Origin: Anatilimnocola floriformis
GTDB lineage: Bacteria > Planctomycetota > Planctomycetia > Pirellulales > Pirellulaceae
Direction: 5' to 3'
DNA: 64,000 nt
Assembly: GCF_024256385.1 (NCBI RefSeq)
Contig: NZ_JAMLFW010000001.1
Coordinates: forward strand, 4,712,001-4,776,000
The notes below the pieces were generated by a model, which did no database searches, was not told where the DNA came from, and was given only the letters and a program-made list of their open reading frames with translations. Shown piece after piece: positions 44,801-54,194 of this stretch (position 1 is the stretch's first letter; each line of letters begins with the position of its first letter). The translations under genes were made by a program, and so were the position numbers.

Positions 44801-44995
44801 CTGGCGATGATTCTTGGCATGTTGCCGATGTCGATCGGGCTCGGCGAAGGTGGTGAGCAAAATGCCCCGCTGGGCCGAGCAGTGATTGGTGGCTTGGCCG
44901 TCGCTACTTTCGCAACGTTGTTCATTGTTCCTGTGATCTACAGCTTGATGCGATCGCGCACCCCCAGTGTCGCCGTCGATCCTGATTTGGCTTGA
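41813..44995 (+). CDS. RND-family efflux transporter, inner-membrane pump
   Basis: The 1060-residue protein has the RND layout: an N-terminal membrane helix (RRPYTFVVMAMLIAIAGVTA), a large periplasmic loop, helices 2-6, a second loop and helices 8-12. The proton-relay aspartates are in TM4 (LALAVGILVDDATVEIENI). IFPEIEIPVVAVIW near the start is the usual motif region of this superfamily. It exports a substrate using the proton gradient, together with the adaptor encoded 16 bases downstream. No outer-membrane channel gene is nearby. The substrate is unknown; drug or lipophilic compound export fits the family. Confidence 0.93.
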   Translation: MWIVKLALRRPYTFVVMAMLIAIAGVTAIFRMPTDIFPEIEIPVVAVIWTYSGISPDEMETRVVGNFERVLVSTVNNIEHIESQSLNGISVVKIFMQEGTNLDGAISQVVATSQQVTRSMPPGIFPPLVMRYNAANVPILQVSLDSDELNEQQLFDNATTGIRPGMATVPGAQLPYPYGGKVRQIMVDIDPERLHAWNLSPVDISNAVNAQNLIAPSGSAKVGAQEYNVRLNSSPDVVAALAEIPVKSVGSRTIYLKDIATVRDGFAPQTNIVRVDGKRGVMQPILKSGASTLAIVDGIKEKLPAVMATLPESLRVTLLSDQSIFVRHSIHGVVFEAAIAAGLTGLMILLFLGSWRSTLIVVISIPLSILVAIIILACLGQTLNVMTLGGLALAVGILVDDATVEIENIHRNLHLGKPLVPAILDGAQQIAMPAFVATLCICIVFVPVAFITGAARSLFVPLGMSVVFAMMTSYFLSRTLVPTMVHYLLAAEVDLYRGHGDEAAGKYNLIWRVHQAFNRQFDRLRNAYGLALAWVLAHRGVVLTGFAGLTVLSLAIYPLIGRDFFPSVDSGQIRLHVRAPAGTRIEETERYFAEINSVVRDVIPEHDIEKVIDNIGIPNSGINLALSDGSMMSSADGELFVTLAHDHQPAEEYIAKLRTALNDRFPDLVFYFQPPDIVTQVLNFGLAAPIDVQIVGPRRNYEQNYALAKQLSQQIAEIPGIVDAHVQQVPRTPELQLTADRTIMSQLGLSQRDVSSDLLVSLASSSQTAPNYWLDPKSGVQYPLVVQAPQYKIDSIEAIKALPVSQRITSADPQLLGNLIDVQHRVGPTNVTHYNIAQSFDVLASVQGSDLGSVSANIDKIVAKMRPDLPRGTTIAVRGQVQSMNTSFRGLSFGLIFAVVLVYLLMVVNFQSWLDPFIILTALPGALCGILWMLFVTQTTVSVPSLMGAIMCIGVATANSILLVTFANDQRKQGRSAHDAAWAAGVTRLRPVIMTALAMILGMLPMSIGLGEGGEQNAPLGRAVIGGLAVATFATLFIVPVIYSLMRSRTPSVAVDPDLA

Positions 44996-45011
44996 GTGAA
45001 AGAACTCGTAT

Positions 45012-46292
45012 ATGTCAACAACTGAAATCGAAACCCCGGTGGCTTCGCACGATCCTGACGAAGTCGGCGAAGTGCCTGCCGCGCCGCGCACGCAGTTTAG
45101 CGTCGTGGCGCTCGTGTCATTTTTCGGCGTGGCGATCCTGGCTGGACTGTTCTTGCTGGGTTGGTTGCCGCGCGTGCGGCAGTCGGCTGCGCTCGCGCAC
45201 GAAGTGCAGCGCGTGCACACCGCGTTGCCGCGCGTGACGGTCGAACGGCCTCGCTTGTCCGATCGGTTCAGCGAGACGCTGTTGCCTGGCGACATCGAAG
45301 CCATGCAAGAAACTGCCGTCTACGCGCGAACGACTGGCTACATTCGCACACTGAAAGTCGATATCGGCCAGTCGGTGAAGGCTGGCGAAACGCTCGCCCT
45401 GCTCGACACACCCGAAATCGACGCTCAGGTTCAGCAGATGCAGGCATCGCTCGTCGAATCGCAAGCCGCGCTCGAAAGTGCTAAGGCAACTGCTCGCTTA
45501 AGTGAAACCAAGCTCGTGCGGGCAGCGGCGCTCGTGGCCAAGGCTGCCGCGTCGCAACAAGAACTGGATGATGCCGAAGCAGCCGAAGCCGTCGCCAAGG
45601 CCCGCGTGAAGCTGGCCGAAGCCACAATCGATGTGAATCGTGCGAACTTGGAACGCACGACTCAGCTGCAATCCTTCAGCACCATCACGGCGCCTTTCGC
45701 CGGCACCATCACAACTCGCACCGCCGAGGTTGGCCAACTCGTTACGGCTGGCAACGGCGACACCCAATCGCTGTTTCGCCTGGCGAGCACCAACCCTGTG
45801 CGCGTCTTCGTGAATGTGCCGCAGATTTATGCCTCCGGCGTGGCCATCGGCTTGAAAGCCGAGATCCTCGTACGCGAACAGCCCGGCCGCAAATTCACTG
45901 GCGAAGTCGTCCGCACGGCCCGAGCGATTGATCCGCGAACTCGCACGCTGCTCACCGAAATTCACATTCCCAACGAAGATCAGGCCTTACTGACGGGATC
46001 GTACGTCCAGGTGCTCATGACCCTCGAGCGCGCCAATCCGCCGCTGATGGTGGCTGCCTCGGCGCTGATCGTGAACGCCAAGGGAACTCATGTCGCCGTT
46101 GTGGGTCCGGATCAACTCATACAACTACGGGCCGTGAAAATTGAAGGGGACACCGGCTCGGAAGTTGGCATTGCGACTGGATTGGGGCCGCAGGATCTCG
46201 TGGTAATCAACCCCGGCGATCGCCTGAGCCAAGGGACGAAGGTCGATGTCGAAGTGCTCCCAGCGGCCAAGACCGCGGCAGTCTCGAAGTAA
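45012..46292 (+). CDS. RND efflux periplasmic adaptor (membrane-fusion protein)
   Basis: A single N-terminal membrane segment (FSVVALVSFFGVAILAGLFL) anchors the protein. The rest follows the adaptor order: barrel-sandwich/lipoyl half (YIRTLKVDIGQSVKAGETLA), long coiled-coil hairpin with many alanines and glutamates (about 130-220), second lipoyl half (ITAPFAGTITTRTAEVG), beta-barrel domain, and membrane-proximal domain. It bridges the RND pump to an outer-membrane channel encoded elsewhere. It is the third gene of the GntR-pump-adaptor operon. Confidence 0.92.
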   Translation: MSTTEIETPVASHDPDEVGEVPAAPRTQFSVVALVSFFGVAILAGLFLLGWLPRVRQSAALAHEVQRVHTALPRVTVERPRLSDRFSETLLPGDIEAMQETAVYARTTGYIRTLKVDIGQSVKAGETLALLDTPEIDAQVQQMQASLVESQAALESAKATARLSETKLVRAAALVAKAAASQQELDDAEAAEAVAKARVKLAEATIDVNRANLERTTQLQSFSTITAPFAGTITTRTAEVGQLVTAGNGDTQSLFRLASTNPVRVFVNVPQIYASGVAIGLKAEILVREQPGRKFTGEVVRTARAIDPRTRTLLTEIHIPNEDQALLTGSYVQVLMTLERANPPLMVAASALIVNAKGTHVAVVGPDQLIQLRAVKIEGDTGSEVGIATGLGPQDLVVINPGDRLSQGTKVDVEVLPAAKTAAVSK

Positions 46293-46610
46293 ATGTATCG
46301 CACCGTTTGTGAGGCTGACGTAGACTTTCACGTCAGCCGATGTGACACACGAGTGCGCGGACAATGCTCGTCTGAATTCCGCGCGATTGGCGCCCGCAAA
46401 ACCAGCCTGACTGATTCATTTTATTTGCTAGCCCGCGCGTAGCGCCGGCGTATCTTGCCAAGCGCGTCTGCGCAATTTCTTGCTCGTGCTTTTCTCGCAC
46501 GCTATCGCCATTCGATGCCGATGTTGATCGATGTATTCGTCGGTTGAATTTTGAACACACCGAATTGCTGGCCTAGATCCAGCCTTCGAACTATCCCAGG
46601 TGGCATTGTC
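46293..46610. other. Intergenic before the giant surface protein
   Basis: This 318-base gap should contain the adaptor operon terminator and the promoter of the next gene. Nothing specific was recognised. Confidence 0.4.
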
Positions 46611-49600
46611 ATGCATCAATCCGTTCAGCGCTGGCTCCAGTCCGTGAAGGAAACGCTCCTGGGGAAATCGCTGAAGCGATCGAATCGCGCGTCACGTTGT
46701 ACGACGAAGAGCAAGCTCGCAGTAGAGTCGCTCGAAGGTCGCTCGATGATGGCCATTACAGCCGTCATTACCGGCAATGTCATTGATCTGGATACCGACG
46801 CCAACGACGATCTGCAAGTAACCGCTTCGGGCGGGAACGTCACGTTCTCGTCTCTCACCGGCCTGGTGAACGGCAATGCCGCGGTGGGTGGCATTTCGAG
46901 CGAAACCTTCTCACTGGGTGACTTCGATACGATTCAGATCAACGGCAGCAGCCCTCAAACGATCTTCTCCGCCGTGGAGATTCAGGGAAGCGCCGACTTT
47001 GCCAGCGAGAGCATGAGCGTCACGGGCGACACCGTCGACATCACGACTGGTCCGCTCAGCGTGAATGGGCTAACCATACACACGCAAACGATCAGTTCGC
47101 CTTTGACGATCAATCAGGAAATCGATTCGACAGGTGACGTCACGCTCGAGACGCTCGCCGCCGACATTAGCGTGAATGCGCCGATCAACGCCTCGGGCCA
47201 AGTCGTCGTGCTGAATGCGGCAACGTACGGCGGCCAGAACCGGTCGATTTCACAGAGCGCTACGGGCGTGATCACGGCGGACTCGGTGGAGGCTCAGGCG
47301 AATCTGGGCATCGATCTTTCGACAGCTGACAACGCAGTTTCCACCATTGCCGGTGCGTCGTTAGTCAGCGGCGACTTTAAGTTTCGCTCGACGCAGGATC
47401 TGACGATTGGCACGGTCGCCACGGCCAGCGGAATCTCGACGGCAGCGGGCGATGTTTCTCTCGCCGTGGGAACTGGCCAAGTCCTGACGTTTAACCAAGC
47501 CGTCACGGCCGGCGGAGCAGGAAAAACACTGACTCTGTCAGCCGATGCTTTTGACCTCGATCCCACGATGGGGCTGACGGCGGATAACGTCGTTTTGCAA
47601 ACCGTGGGTAACAGCGCCAACCTGACCTTCGGTGGCGCTGGGCTAACCAATAGCGAACTCGACGCGGTCAATGCCACGAACCTGACCGTGCGAGCAGGCG
47701 GCACGCTCACCGTTTCGGGCGCGATTGCGCTGGGCGATAACGTCGCTCAGTTGATTACCGTTCAAGCTGCGGGCGTGAATATCGCCAACAGCTTGAGTGC
47801 GAACTCCTCGACCGGCACACTCCGCTTCGAGACCGATTCGCTGGCCCTCAACGGGGCGATATCGCAATCGGTTTCGGCGCAGGCCGTCGAAATCGTTACC
47901 AATTCGGATATCGTCTTTAGTAGCAACTTCAGTTTCGGCGGCATGGACTTCACGTCGACCGAACTGGCCGCGTTCGACGAGACGACGGTAACCGCTTTAC
48001 GATTTATCACGACCGACAGCATCACCTTTGCGGATGTGGCAACCGATTTTGGCAATGGATCCATCTTGCAAGCCGGCGCTGCGGTGGCCCTGCAGGCAGG
48101 GACCACTGTCTCGCAATTCAACAACGGCTCGGTCGCGGCAGAAAACCTGGCGATCGTCGCGGAATCTGTGGCTCTCGCCGCCAACAGTAACAGCGTGCAG
48201 GTCCTCGCGGGCTCGGCTTCGACGGGTGACTTCGAGTTCCTGAACAGCGGCGCGCTGACGATCAATACGGTCGATGTCGGTGGCCGAGGCGTAGGAGCCG
48301 CGGGCATCAATGTTGTCACGGCGACGAAGGCAATTGAAGTGACCACTAGCGGCACGCTGACAATCAACAGAGCAGTAAGGGCTCCCGGTAATGTGACGCT
48401 GACGACGACCGGAGCCACCTCGGATCTGATTGCGCAGCACAATGTATCCGGCGGCATTGCTTCGTTCACTGGCACCACGACGCTCGACTCGGGACGCCAC
48501 ATCAATCTGGGAACCGTCACTGGCTACGGTGATGTTCAGGGCCAAGGGCTCGTACTGAATGCCGCTGGCAATTTGGTGATCAATGCCGCCACCTACGCAC
48601 AGTCTAATGGCGCGGCAGGATTGACGGTGACGGTTGGGGGCGATGTGCAAATTCTACAATCGTTCGGCAGCGGATCGATTCTCAACAGCAACGGTGGTGC
48701 CGCAGCGGTTTCGATCACAACTGGCGTGGGTGGAGCGTTCCTGCTCGATCAGGGATCTACAGGTGGCGTTGCCTCCAACGGCGGCAGCATCACAATCAAC
48801 GCCGACGTTACCACTTTGACCAGCGGGGCCGTTTCGACAACTGGCACGGTCACGATCAAGCCAGTAACGGCCAGTCGCACCATCACTCTCGGAACGGAAG
48901 TCGCCGGCAGCACCAGCCTGACCGATGCGGAACTCGATCTGGTGAGCGCTGGAACGCTCGTCATCGGCTCAGCAACTGCGGGTACGATCACCGCCACGGC
49001 TGACATCACACGGGCAACCAGCACGACGGTTCAACTGGTTTCCAGCGGCGACATTGTGCAGAACAGCGCAGGTGGCTCGATCAGTACCGGTGGCGGCACG
49101 CTGCTGCTCACTCCGGGAAGCACGGCCAAGGTTCAGCCGAATCGCATCACGAACGACGTCACTGCGAGCTCCGCGAGCTTCGCCAACGGCAGCGACCTGG
49201 CCATCGCGATCGATGGCACGACGGTCGATACGCAATACACGCAATTAACCGTCGCAGGGACGGTTGATCTCACTGGCGTCGACCTCGTGCTGAGCGGGAG
49301 CTACACGCCGCTCTTCGGCAACGTCTTCACAATTGTCTCGGCGACAAGTCGGACTGGCACCTTCAACGGTCTGGCGAATAACAGCGAAATTACCTTCAAC
49401 GGTGAAAAGCTACGGCTGAACTACAGCGCCACGGAAGTGACGCTGACCGCGCTCGGGAAGGCTCCGACGGTGGACACCGTGGGGCCGTTCTCGATTATCG
49501 AACGGAGCGCGAATGGGACTACCGTGGGGACGGTCACGGCAACCGATCCCGATGCCAATCCGACTTTTGCCTGGTCGATCACGGCGGGTAACACGGGTGG

Positions 49601-51893
49601 GGCTTTTGCGATTGCGAATACCGGTGTCATCACGGTGGCGGATAGTAGCGCGATCGTCTACACGACCACGCCCACGTTCACGCTGACGGTGCAAGTAAGC
49701 GACGGCATTTACAGCGACACCGAGACGATCACGATCAATCTGACGAACGTTGCCGAATACGACTTCGGCGATGCGCCACTAACGTACGGCATTGCTCAGC
49801 ACTTCGAAGGGTCTGCTTCTGGTCCGCTGCTGGGAACTCGCGATTTTGAATCCGCGAGCCAGCCGAATGTGACGGCGACGGGTGACGATCTCGCGGGAAG
49901 CGATGACGATGACGGTGTGACGTTCAGCAGCACGACGCTGAAGCGGCGAACGACGACCATCGTCACGATGAATGCAACGGCGCCCGGCATCGTCGACGCT
50001 TGGATCGACTTCGACCGCAGTGGAACCTTTGACCCCACGGAAAAAATCGCGTCTGGAGTGAGTGTCGTCGCCGGGAACAATACGCTGTTGGTCGACATTC
50101 CCACGGGACTGACGTCGGGGATCACGTATGCCCGTTTCCGCATCAGCACGGCTGGTTCGACGTTGCCCACGGGGCTCGCCAACGACGGCGAAGTGGAAGA
50201 TTATCAGCTGACGATTCAAGCGCTCGGCGGCGGATCGGCTCAGCTGATGGACGATCCCGATAACCCGGGACCGAGCAACCCCGATGTGCTGGTGATCAAC
50301 GGCAAGGACAACGTGAACGACTCGATTTCCGTGAAGAGCACCGCGCCTGGCGTGGTAACTGTCTACACGGCTTTGGGCGTTTCGGCGGGCTCGTTTCCGC
50401 TGGCGTCCTTCAGCAAGATTCTGATCTACGGCGGTTCCGGCAACGATTCGATCGTCATCGACGCGGCCATCACCAAGCCCAGCACGATCTATGGTGACGC
50501 TGGCAACGACACGATCTCGGGTGGCAGCGGCAACGACTGGATCGATGGCGGTTCTGGCGCTGACGTGCTGACAGGCAACTCTGGTGACGACATCTTGATC
50601 GGCGGCGCAGGGAACGACACCCTCAACGGCGGCGCGGGCTTCGACAGGGTCATCGAACTCCCCGGTGCGGCCAACATCACTGGCAGTGTGATTAAGGTTG
50701 GTTCCTCGAGCGACACCTTGAGCAAGGTGGAGCAGATTGAAATTACCGGCACGACCGGCGTCGACAATTTCGTCTTCAACAATCTGACGACCAATGTGCT
50801 GATTGATGGCAAAGGTGGCGCCGACACGGTCACCTATACCGGCGACGGCAACTTCCTGCTCACCGATTCACTCCTCACGCGCACCTCCGGCACACTGGCG
50901 GCGACGGTGAGCATGACCGGCATCACGAGTGCGACGCTGATTGGCGGTAAACAGAGCAACAAGTTTACGGTCAGCGATTGGACTCGGACACTGACGATCA
51001 AAGGTGGCGATGGCACCGATACGATTGAGGATGTGGGCAGCAACAACTACGTGCTGAACGCGACGCAACTGCAACGGACCGGCAAACCGACAATCACGCT
51101 CAATTCCATCGAAAATGCGGTTCTCACGTCGGCTGTCGGTATGGTCGACAGCAAGTTTACGATCGACAATTGGGTCGGCACGGCTACGCTGACCGGTGGC
51201 GCGGGCGTCGACACGTTGGCCGTTACCGACAATGCAAGTTGGATGACGCTCAACGACACGACCCTGTCGCGTGCCTCGCGTGGCGCGATCAAATTCACCG
51301 GCGTGGAAGCCGCGGAACTAACGGGCGGCTCCGGCGCTAATACGATCAACGCCTCGGCGTACAGCGGCAAGTTGCAGATTGATGGCAAGGGAGGCAACGA
51401 CACGCTAACCTCAGGCTCGGGTACGGCGATCGTATTCGGCGGCGATGGCAATGACACACTCACAGCAGGGAGCGGGCCTGCGGTGCTGGTGGGCGGCAAT
51501 GGCAGCGACACGCTCAAGGTATCTGGAACACCCGTTGGAGGTGCGAACGCCGGGCATGCAATCCTGATTGGCGGCGCTGGCGCGGATAAGTTGACGGGCG
51601 GCACGGGTCAGGATCTGTTGATCGACAGTTCCACCGACTTCGACCTGCTGGCCGCTGACCTGGCCAATTTGCTGCTGCACTGGACCGGCGCGGGGACTTA
51701 CGCTGCAAGGGCCGCCCTGGTGGCGACGGATCTGGCCGGCGCGCTGAACCCCGACGGTGTTGCAGACACGCTTTCCGGCGGCACGGCGGCGCTCGACCTG
51801 TTCTTTGCCAACCTCACTGGTTCAGCTGCAGCCAAGGACAAGCTGCTCGACCTCAACCAGCCGGCGGGTGAAACTGCCACGAACAACAACTAG
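46611..51893 (+). CDS. Giant surface protein: LEGR motif, cadherin-like, GEVED and RTX repeats
   Basis: ATG at 46611 is preceded by AGGTGG. The N-terminus has the planctomycete sorting-like motif VESLEGRSMMA at residue 38 instead of a classical signal peptide. About 900 residues of threonine/serine-rich beta repeats follow. Then come a cadherin-like segment (DPDANPTFAWSITAGNTGGA, nucleotides 49440-49750), a GEVED domain ending in NDGEVEDYQLTI (49755-50215), and RTX calcium-binding nonapeptides such as GGAGNDTLNGGAG (50480-50640 and again 51380-51640). A 1760-residue adhesin or matrix protein of the cell surface is likely. Its stop overlaps the convergent gene by four bases. Confidence 0.8.
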   Translation: MHQSVQRWLQSVKETLLGKSLKRSNRASRCTTKSKLAVESLEGRSMMAITAVITGNVIDLDTDANDDLQVTASGGNVTFSSLTGLVNGNAAVGGISSETFSLGDFDTIQINGSSPQTIFSAVEIQGSADFASESMSVTGDTVDITTGPLSVNGLTIHTQTISSPLTINQEIDSTGDVTLETLAADISVNAPINASGQVVVLNAATYGGQNRSISQSATGVITADSVEAQANLGIDLSTADNAVSTIAGASLVSGDFKFRSTQDLTIGTVATASGISTAAGDVSLAVGTGQVLTFNQAVTAGGAGKTLTLSADAFDLDPTMGLTADNVVLQTVGNSANLTFGGAGLTNSELDAVNATNLTVRAGGTLTVSGAIALGDNVAQLITVQAAGVNIANSLSANSSTGTLRFETDSLALNGAISQSVSAQAVEIVTNSDIVFSSNFSFGGMDFTSTELAAFDETTVTALRFITTDSITFADVATDFGNGSILQAGAAVALQAGTTVSQFNNGSVAAENLAIVAESVALAANSNSVQVLAGSASTGDFEFLNSGALTINTVDVGGRGVGAAGINVVTATKAIEVTTSGTLTINRAVRAPGNVTLTTTGATSDLIAQHNVSGGIASFTGTTTLDSGRHINLGTVTGYGDVQGQGLVLNAAGNLVINAATYAQSNGAAGLTVTVGGDVQILQSFGSGSILNSNGGAAAVSITTGVGGAFLLDQGSTGGVASNGGSITINADVTTLTSGAVSTTGTVTIKPVTASRTITLGTEVAGSTSLTDAELDLVSAGTLVIGSATAGTITATADITRATSTTVQLVSSGDIVQNSAGGSISTGGGTLLLTPGSTAKVQPNRITNDVTASSASFANGSDLAIAIDGTTVDTQYTQLTVAGTVDLTGVDLVLSGSYTPLFGNVFTIVSATSRTGTFNGLANNSEITFNGEKLRLNYSATEVTLTALGKAPTVDTVGPFSIIERSANGTTVGTVTATDPDANPTFAWSITAGNTGGAFAIANTGVITVADSSAIVYTTTPTFTLTVQVSDGIYSDTETITINLTNVAEYDFGDAPLTYGIAQHFEGSASGPLLGTRDFESASQPNVTATGDDLAGSDDDDGVTFSSTTLKRRTTTIVTMNATAPGIVDAWIDFDRSGTFDPTEKIASGVSVVAGNNTLLVDIPTGLTSGITYARFRISTAGSTLPTGLANDGEVEDYQLTIQALGGGSAQLMDDPDNPGPSNPDVLVINGKDNVNDSISVKSTAPGVVTVYTALGVSAGSFPLASFSKILIYGGSGNDSIVIDAAITKPSTIYGDAGNDTISGGSGNDWIDGGSGADVLTGNSGDDILIGGAGNDTLNGGAGFDRVIELPGAANITGSVIKVGSSSDTLSKVEQIEITGTTGVDNFVFNNLTTNVLIDGKGGADTVTYTGDGNFLLTDSLLTRTSGTLAATVSMTGITSATLIGGKQSNKFTVSDWTRTLTIKGGDGTDTIEDVGSNNYVLNATQLQRTGKPTITLNSIENAVLTSAVGMVDSKFTIDNWVGTATLTGGAGVDTLAVTDNASWMTLNDTTLSRASRGAIKFTGVEAAELTGGSGANTINASAYSGKLQIDGKGGNDTLTSGSGTAIVFGGDGNDTLTAGSGPAVLVGGNGSDTLKVSGTPVGGANAGHAILIGGAGADKLTGGTGQDLLIDSSTDFDLLAADLANLLLHWTGAGTYAARAALVATDLAGALNPDGVADTLSGGTAALDLFFANLTGSAAAKDKLLDLNQPAGETATNNN

Positions 51894-52900
51894 TTTTGTG
51901 GCAGCGACGCGAGCAGGGCTTTCGCTTCGGCGCCGGCTTCCGTCTCGGCAAATTTTTCGGCGAACTCTTTGAGCTTCGCCACCAGCCCGCGTTGGGCAGT
52001 CGGCGAGGCAGTTCGCGCCCGCTTCTTTAGCGAGTCGAGTTCGCGCTGCGCGTTCAGCTGATTGCGCACCGCTTCGTCGGCAGCGAGCGCCGTCTTGGCT
52101 TTGTTCACGGAATCGGGCAAATCGAGCCCGGCATATTGAACCGCCAGGGCGTTGAGCATCTTGAACGACTTCCATTTTTCGCCGGCAGCGTAGGCTGCTT
52201 TCGCGGCGTCCACGTCCGCAGTGATCTTGGCTTGCACCAAACCATTCAGATGTTCGGCGCTGGCTTTCACTGCCGCGTCCTTGGAAGTGAGTCCCGCTTT
52301 GAGCGGCCCCGGCACCGCGCTCATGATGTTGAATTCCAAGCCCCGATGCACGTACTGCAATTGCGGGGGAATGCCCGCCGGATCGATTTTCCACTTCGCG
52401 CCAATCAATGCCTTTTCGGCCGAAGCGGCGATGTCTTGCCAATCGCCGGGCCGCATCCTGCCGTCGGCGGTCACTAAGCGAACCTGGAAGATATTCTGCA
52501 AGCTGATTTCGTTGCTCAGCCCCGATGCCTTTTCGAACTGTCGCGACGAATCGACGATGATGGGCCAATTCAGTTTGACTTCTCTGGCATAGGCCGCGAC
52601 GTCATCGCGACCGTTGCCCGAGTTCACTGCGATGAACACAATCGGTTTATCCTCGAACTGCTTGGCTGTTTCGAGCAAGCTGGGCCACCGCGCTCGGCAC
52701 TTGGGACAAGTTTCTTCAAAGTAGTAGAGCAAAGCAGCTTTGCCCTGCAACATCTCGGCAGTGATCGGACAACTATTGAGCCAGGCGCCCGGATCCGCCG
52801 GCAGATTCAGCCCCGCGCCAGTTTCCTGGGCGATTGATAAACCGCCGCACGCCGACACAAGGAACATCATCAAAGCAATCCGCAAACTTCGAGCAGCCAT
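51890..52900 (-). CDS. Exported thioredoxin-fold protein (TlpA-like)
   Basis: ATG at 52900 gives a signal peptide (MAARSLRIALMMFLVSACGG); an upstream ATG at 52972 adds 24 unlikely residues. The thioredoxin-like domain carries a CPKC active site in YYFEETCPKCRARWPSLLE (about residue 63), then FIAVNSGNGRDDVAAYARE as in TlpA/AhpC-type proteins. The C-terminal 150 residues are helical and alanine-rich. A CXXC reductant or thiol-disulphide role in the periplasm fits. The cysteine at position 18 lies in the signal region and could be a lipidation site (SACGG). Confidence 0.8.
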   Translation of the reverse strand: MAARSLRIALMMFLVSACGGLSIAQETGAGLNLPADPGAWLNSCPITAEMLQGKAALLYYFEETCPKCRARWPSLLETAKQFEDKPIVFIAVNSGNGRDDVAAYAREVKLNWPIIVDSSRQFEKASGLSNEISLQNIFQVRLVTADGRMRPGDWQDIAASAEKALIGAKWKIDPAGIPPQLQYVHRGLEFNIMSAVPGPLKAGLTSKDAAVKASAEHLNGLVQAKITADVDAAKAAYAAGEKWKSFKMLNALAVQYAGLDLPDSVNKAKTALAADEAVRNQLNAQRELDSLKKRARTASPTAQRGLVAKLKEFAEKFAETEAGAEAKALLASLPQN

Positions 52901-53137
52901 GCGCTCACCGATCAAAAGGTTGAATGAGAAAGACGCAAGGCTATCGTACACTACTAGCTCGCGAGCCGCCAAGAAATCCCTACTACTTTAGGATGGCAAG
53001 ATCGATCCATGAAAGCGGAATTGCTGCCTAAACCTGGCGATAATTCAAGCGAGCACGCGTAGTGCGGCAAGCAATTCCGCTGGCGAATGACAGACTCCAG
53101 CTAGCGAAGCTTTTTGAGCCCCGCGTAGAATGATGGC

Positions 53138-53395
53138 ATGCGTTTCAGCCTGCGAACACTGCTCATCCTGTTAATCCTCGCGCCACCGTTGGCCGCAGCG
53201 ATTTGGCGAGAAATCGACAAGCGGCGAATTGTCACCACGATCGAGGAAGATTCGTGGATGGATGTGGGCGGTCCGGAATTTATCAACGGGTTTTCTACGA
53301 ATTGCGGACTCGGCGATGATCCCGCCGAAGAAATCGCAGAGACAACGGCGCCTCCCGCGTTCTTGGAAACAGTCGATCACACGGAAGCACCATGA
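53138..53395 (+). CDS. Small membrane-anchored protein (85 aa)
   Basis: The N-terminus MRFSLRTLLILLILAPPLAA is a membrane segment of the LRTLL type widely used by planctomycetes. The remaining 60 residues are acidic with no recognised domain (PAEEIAETTAPPAFLETVDH). Its stop overlaps the next start (ATGA at 53392-53395), so it is translationally coupled to the phytanoyl-CoA dioxygenase-like gene. Function unknown. Confidence 0.6.
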   Translation: MRFSLRTLLILLILAPPLAAAIWREIDKRRIVTTIEEDSWMDVGGPEFINGFSTNCGLGDDPAEEIAETTAPPAFLETVDHTEAP

Positions 53396-54168
53396 CCGCG
53401 ACGCTCACAACTACCTTTAGCGTTCAACAACTGGCCGCCTATCAGCAGGACGGCTTCTATATCGCCCGCGGTTTGTTCGACGATGTCGAAATCAACAAGT
53501 TGCTGCAATTCGCCCAAGCCGATCCCAACTTTGCCTCGAGCCTGTACGGCCGTAAGGATTCGACAGGCAAAGAAACGAAGCTCGCGCTTTGGAATCAGGC
53601 CGGCGATGATCTCTACAGCATGTATGCCCGCTCGCCGCAAATCGCCGATCGGATGGAGCAATGCCTCGGCGGCGAAGTTTATCTCTATCACATGAAGATG
53701 ATGCTCAAGGAACCGCACGTCGGCGGCGCTTGGGAATGGCATCAAGATTACGGCTATTGGTACAACAACGGTTGTTTGTTTCCGCTCCTCGCCAGCTGCC
53801 TGATCGCCGTGAACCAAGCCAACAAGGCCAACGGTTGCCTGCAAGTTCTGCGCGGTTCGCACCACCTCGGCAGGATCGATCACGGCAAGACCGGCGATCA
53901 AACGGGCGCCGATCTGGAGCGAGTTAATGCTGCACTGGAGCAGATGGAACTCGTCTACTGCGAGTGCGCTCCCGGCGATGCGATCTTCTTCGACAGCAAC
54001 TTGCTCCACCGCAGCGACGCCAACAACAGCGACGATCCTCGCTGGTCACTCATCTGCTGCTACAACGCAGCGCGGAACAATCCGTACAAGGAATCAAAGC
54101 ACCCTCGCTACACGCCGCTAGATAAAGTGGCCGTGAGTGCGATTCGAGAATGGCAAGCAAGTTCGTAG
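53392..54168 (+). CDS. Phytanoyl-CoA dioxygenase (PhyH)-like oxygenase
   Basis: The 258-residue protein has the Fe(II)/2-oxoglutarate PhyH fold: the HxD iron motif in WEWHQDYGYWYNN (about residue 118), a distal histidine in SNLLHRSDANNS (about 205), and a nearby arginine for 2-oxoglutarate. QVLRGSHHLGRIDHG is the typical strand after the iron site. It should hydroxylate an unidentified substrate, possibly a lipid or secondary metabolite. It overlaps the small membrane-protein gene upstream. Confidence 0.87.
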   Translation: MTATLTTTFSVQQLAAYQQDGFYIARGLFDDVEINKLLQFAQADPNFASSLYGRKDSTGKETKLALWNQAGDDLYSMYARSPQIADRMEQCLGGEVYLYHMKMMLKEPHVGGAWEWHQDYGYWYNNGCLFPLLASCLIAVNQANKANGCLQVLRGSHHLGRIDHGKTGDQTGADLERVNAALEQMELVYCECAPGDAIFFDSNLLHRSDANNSDDPRWSLICCYNAARNNPYKESKHPRYTPLDKVAVSAIREWQASS

Positions 54169-54194
54169 TGGTGACGTCGCGAGTGATTGCGTGT

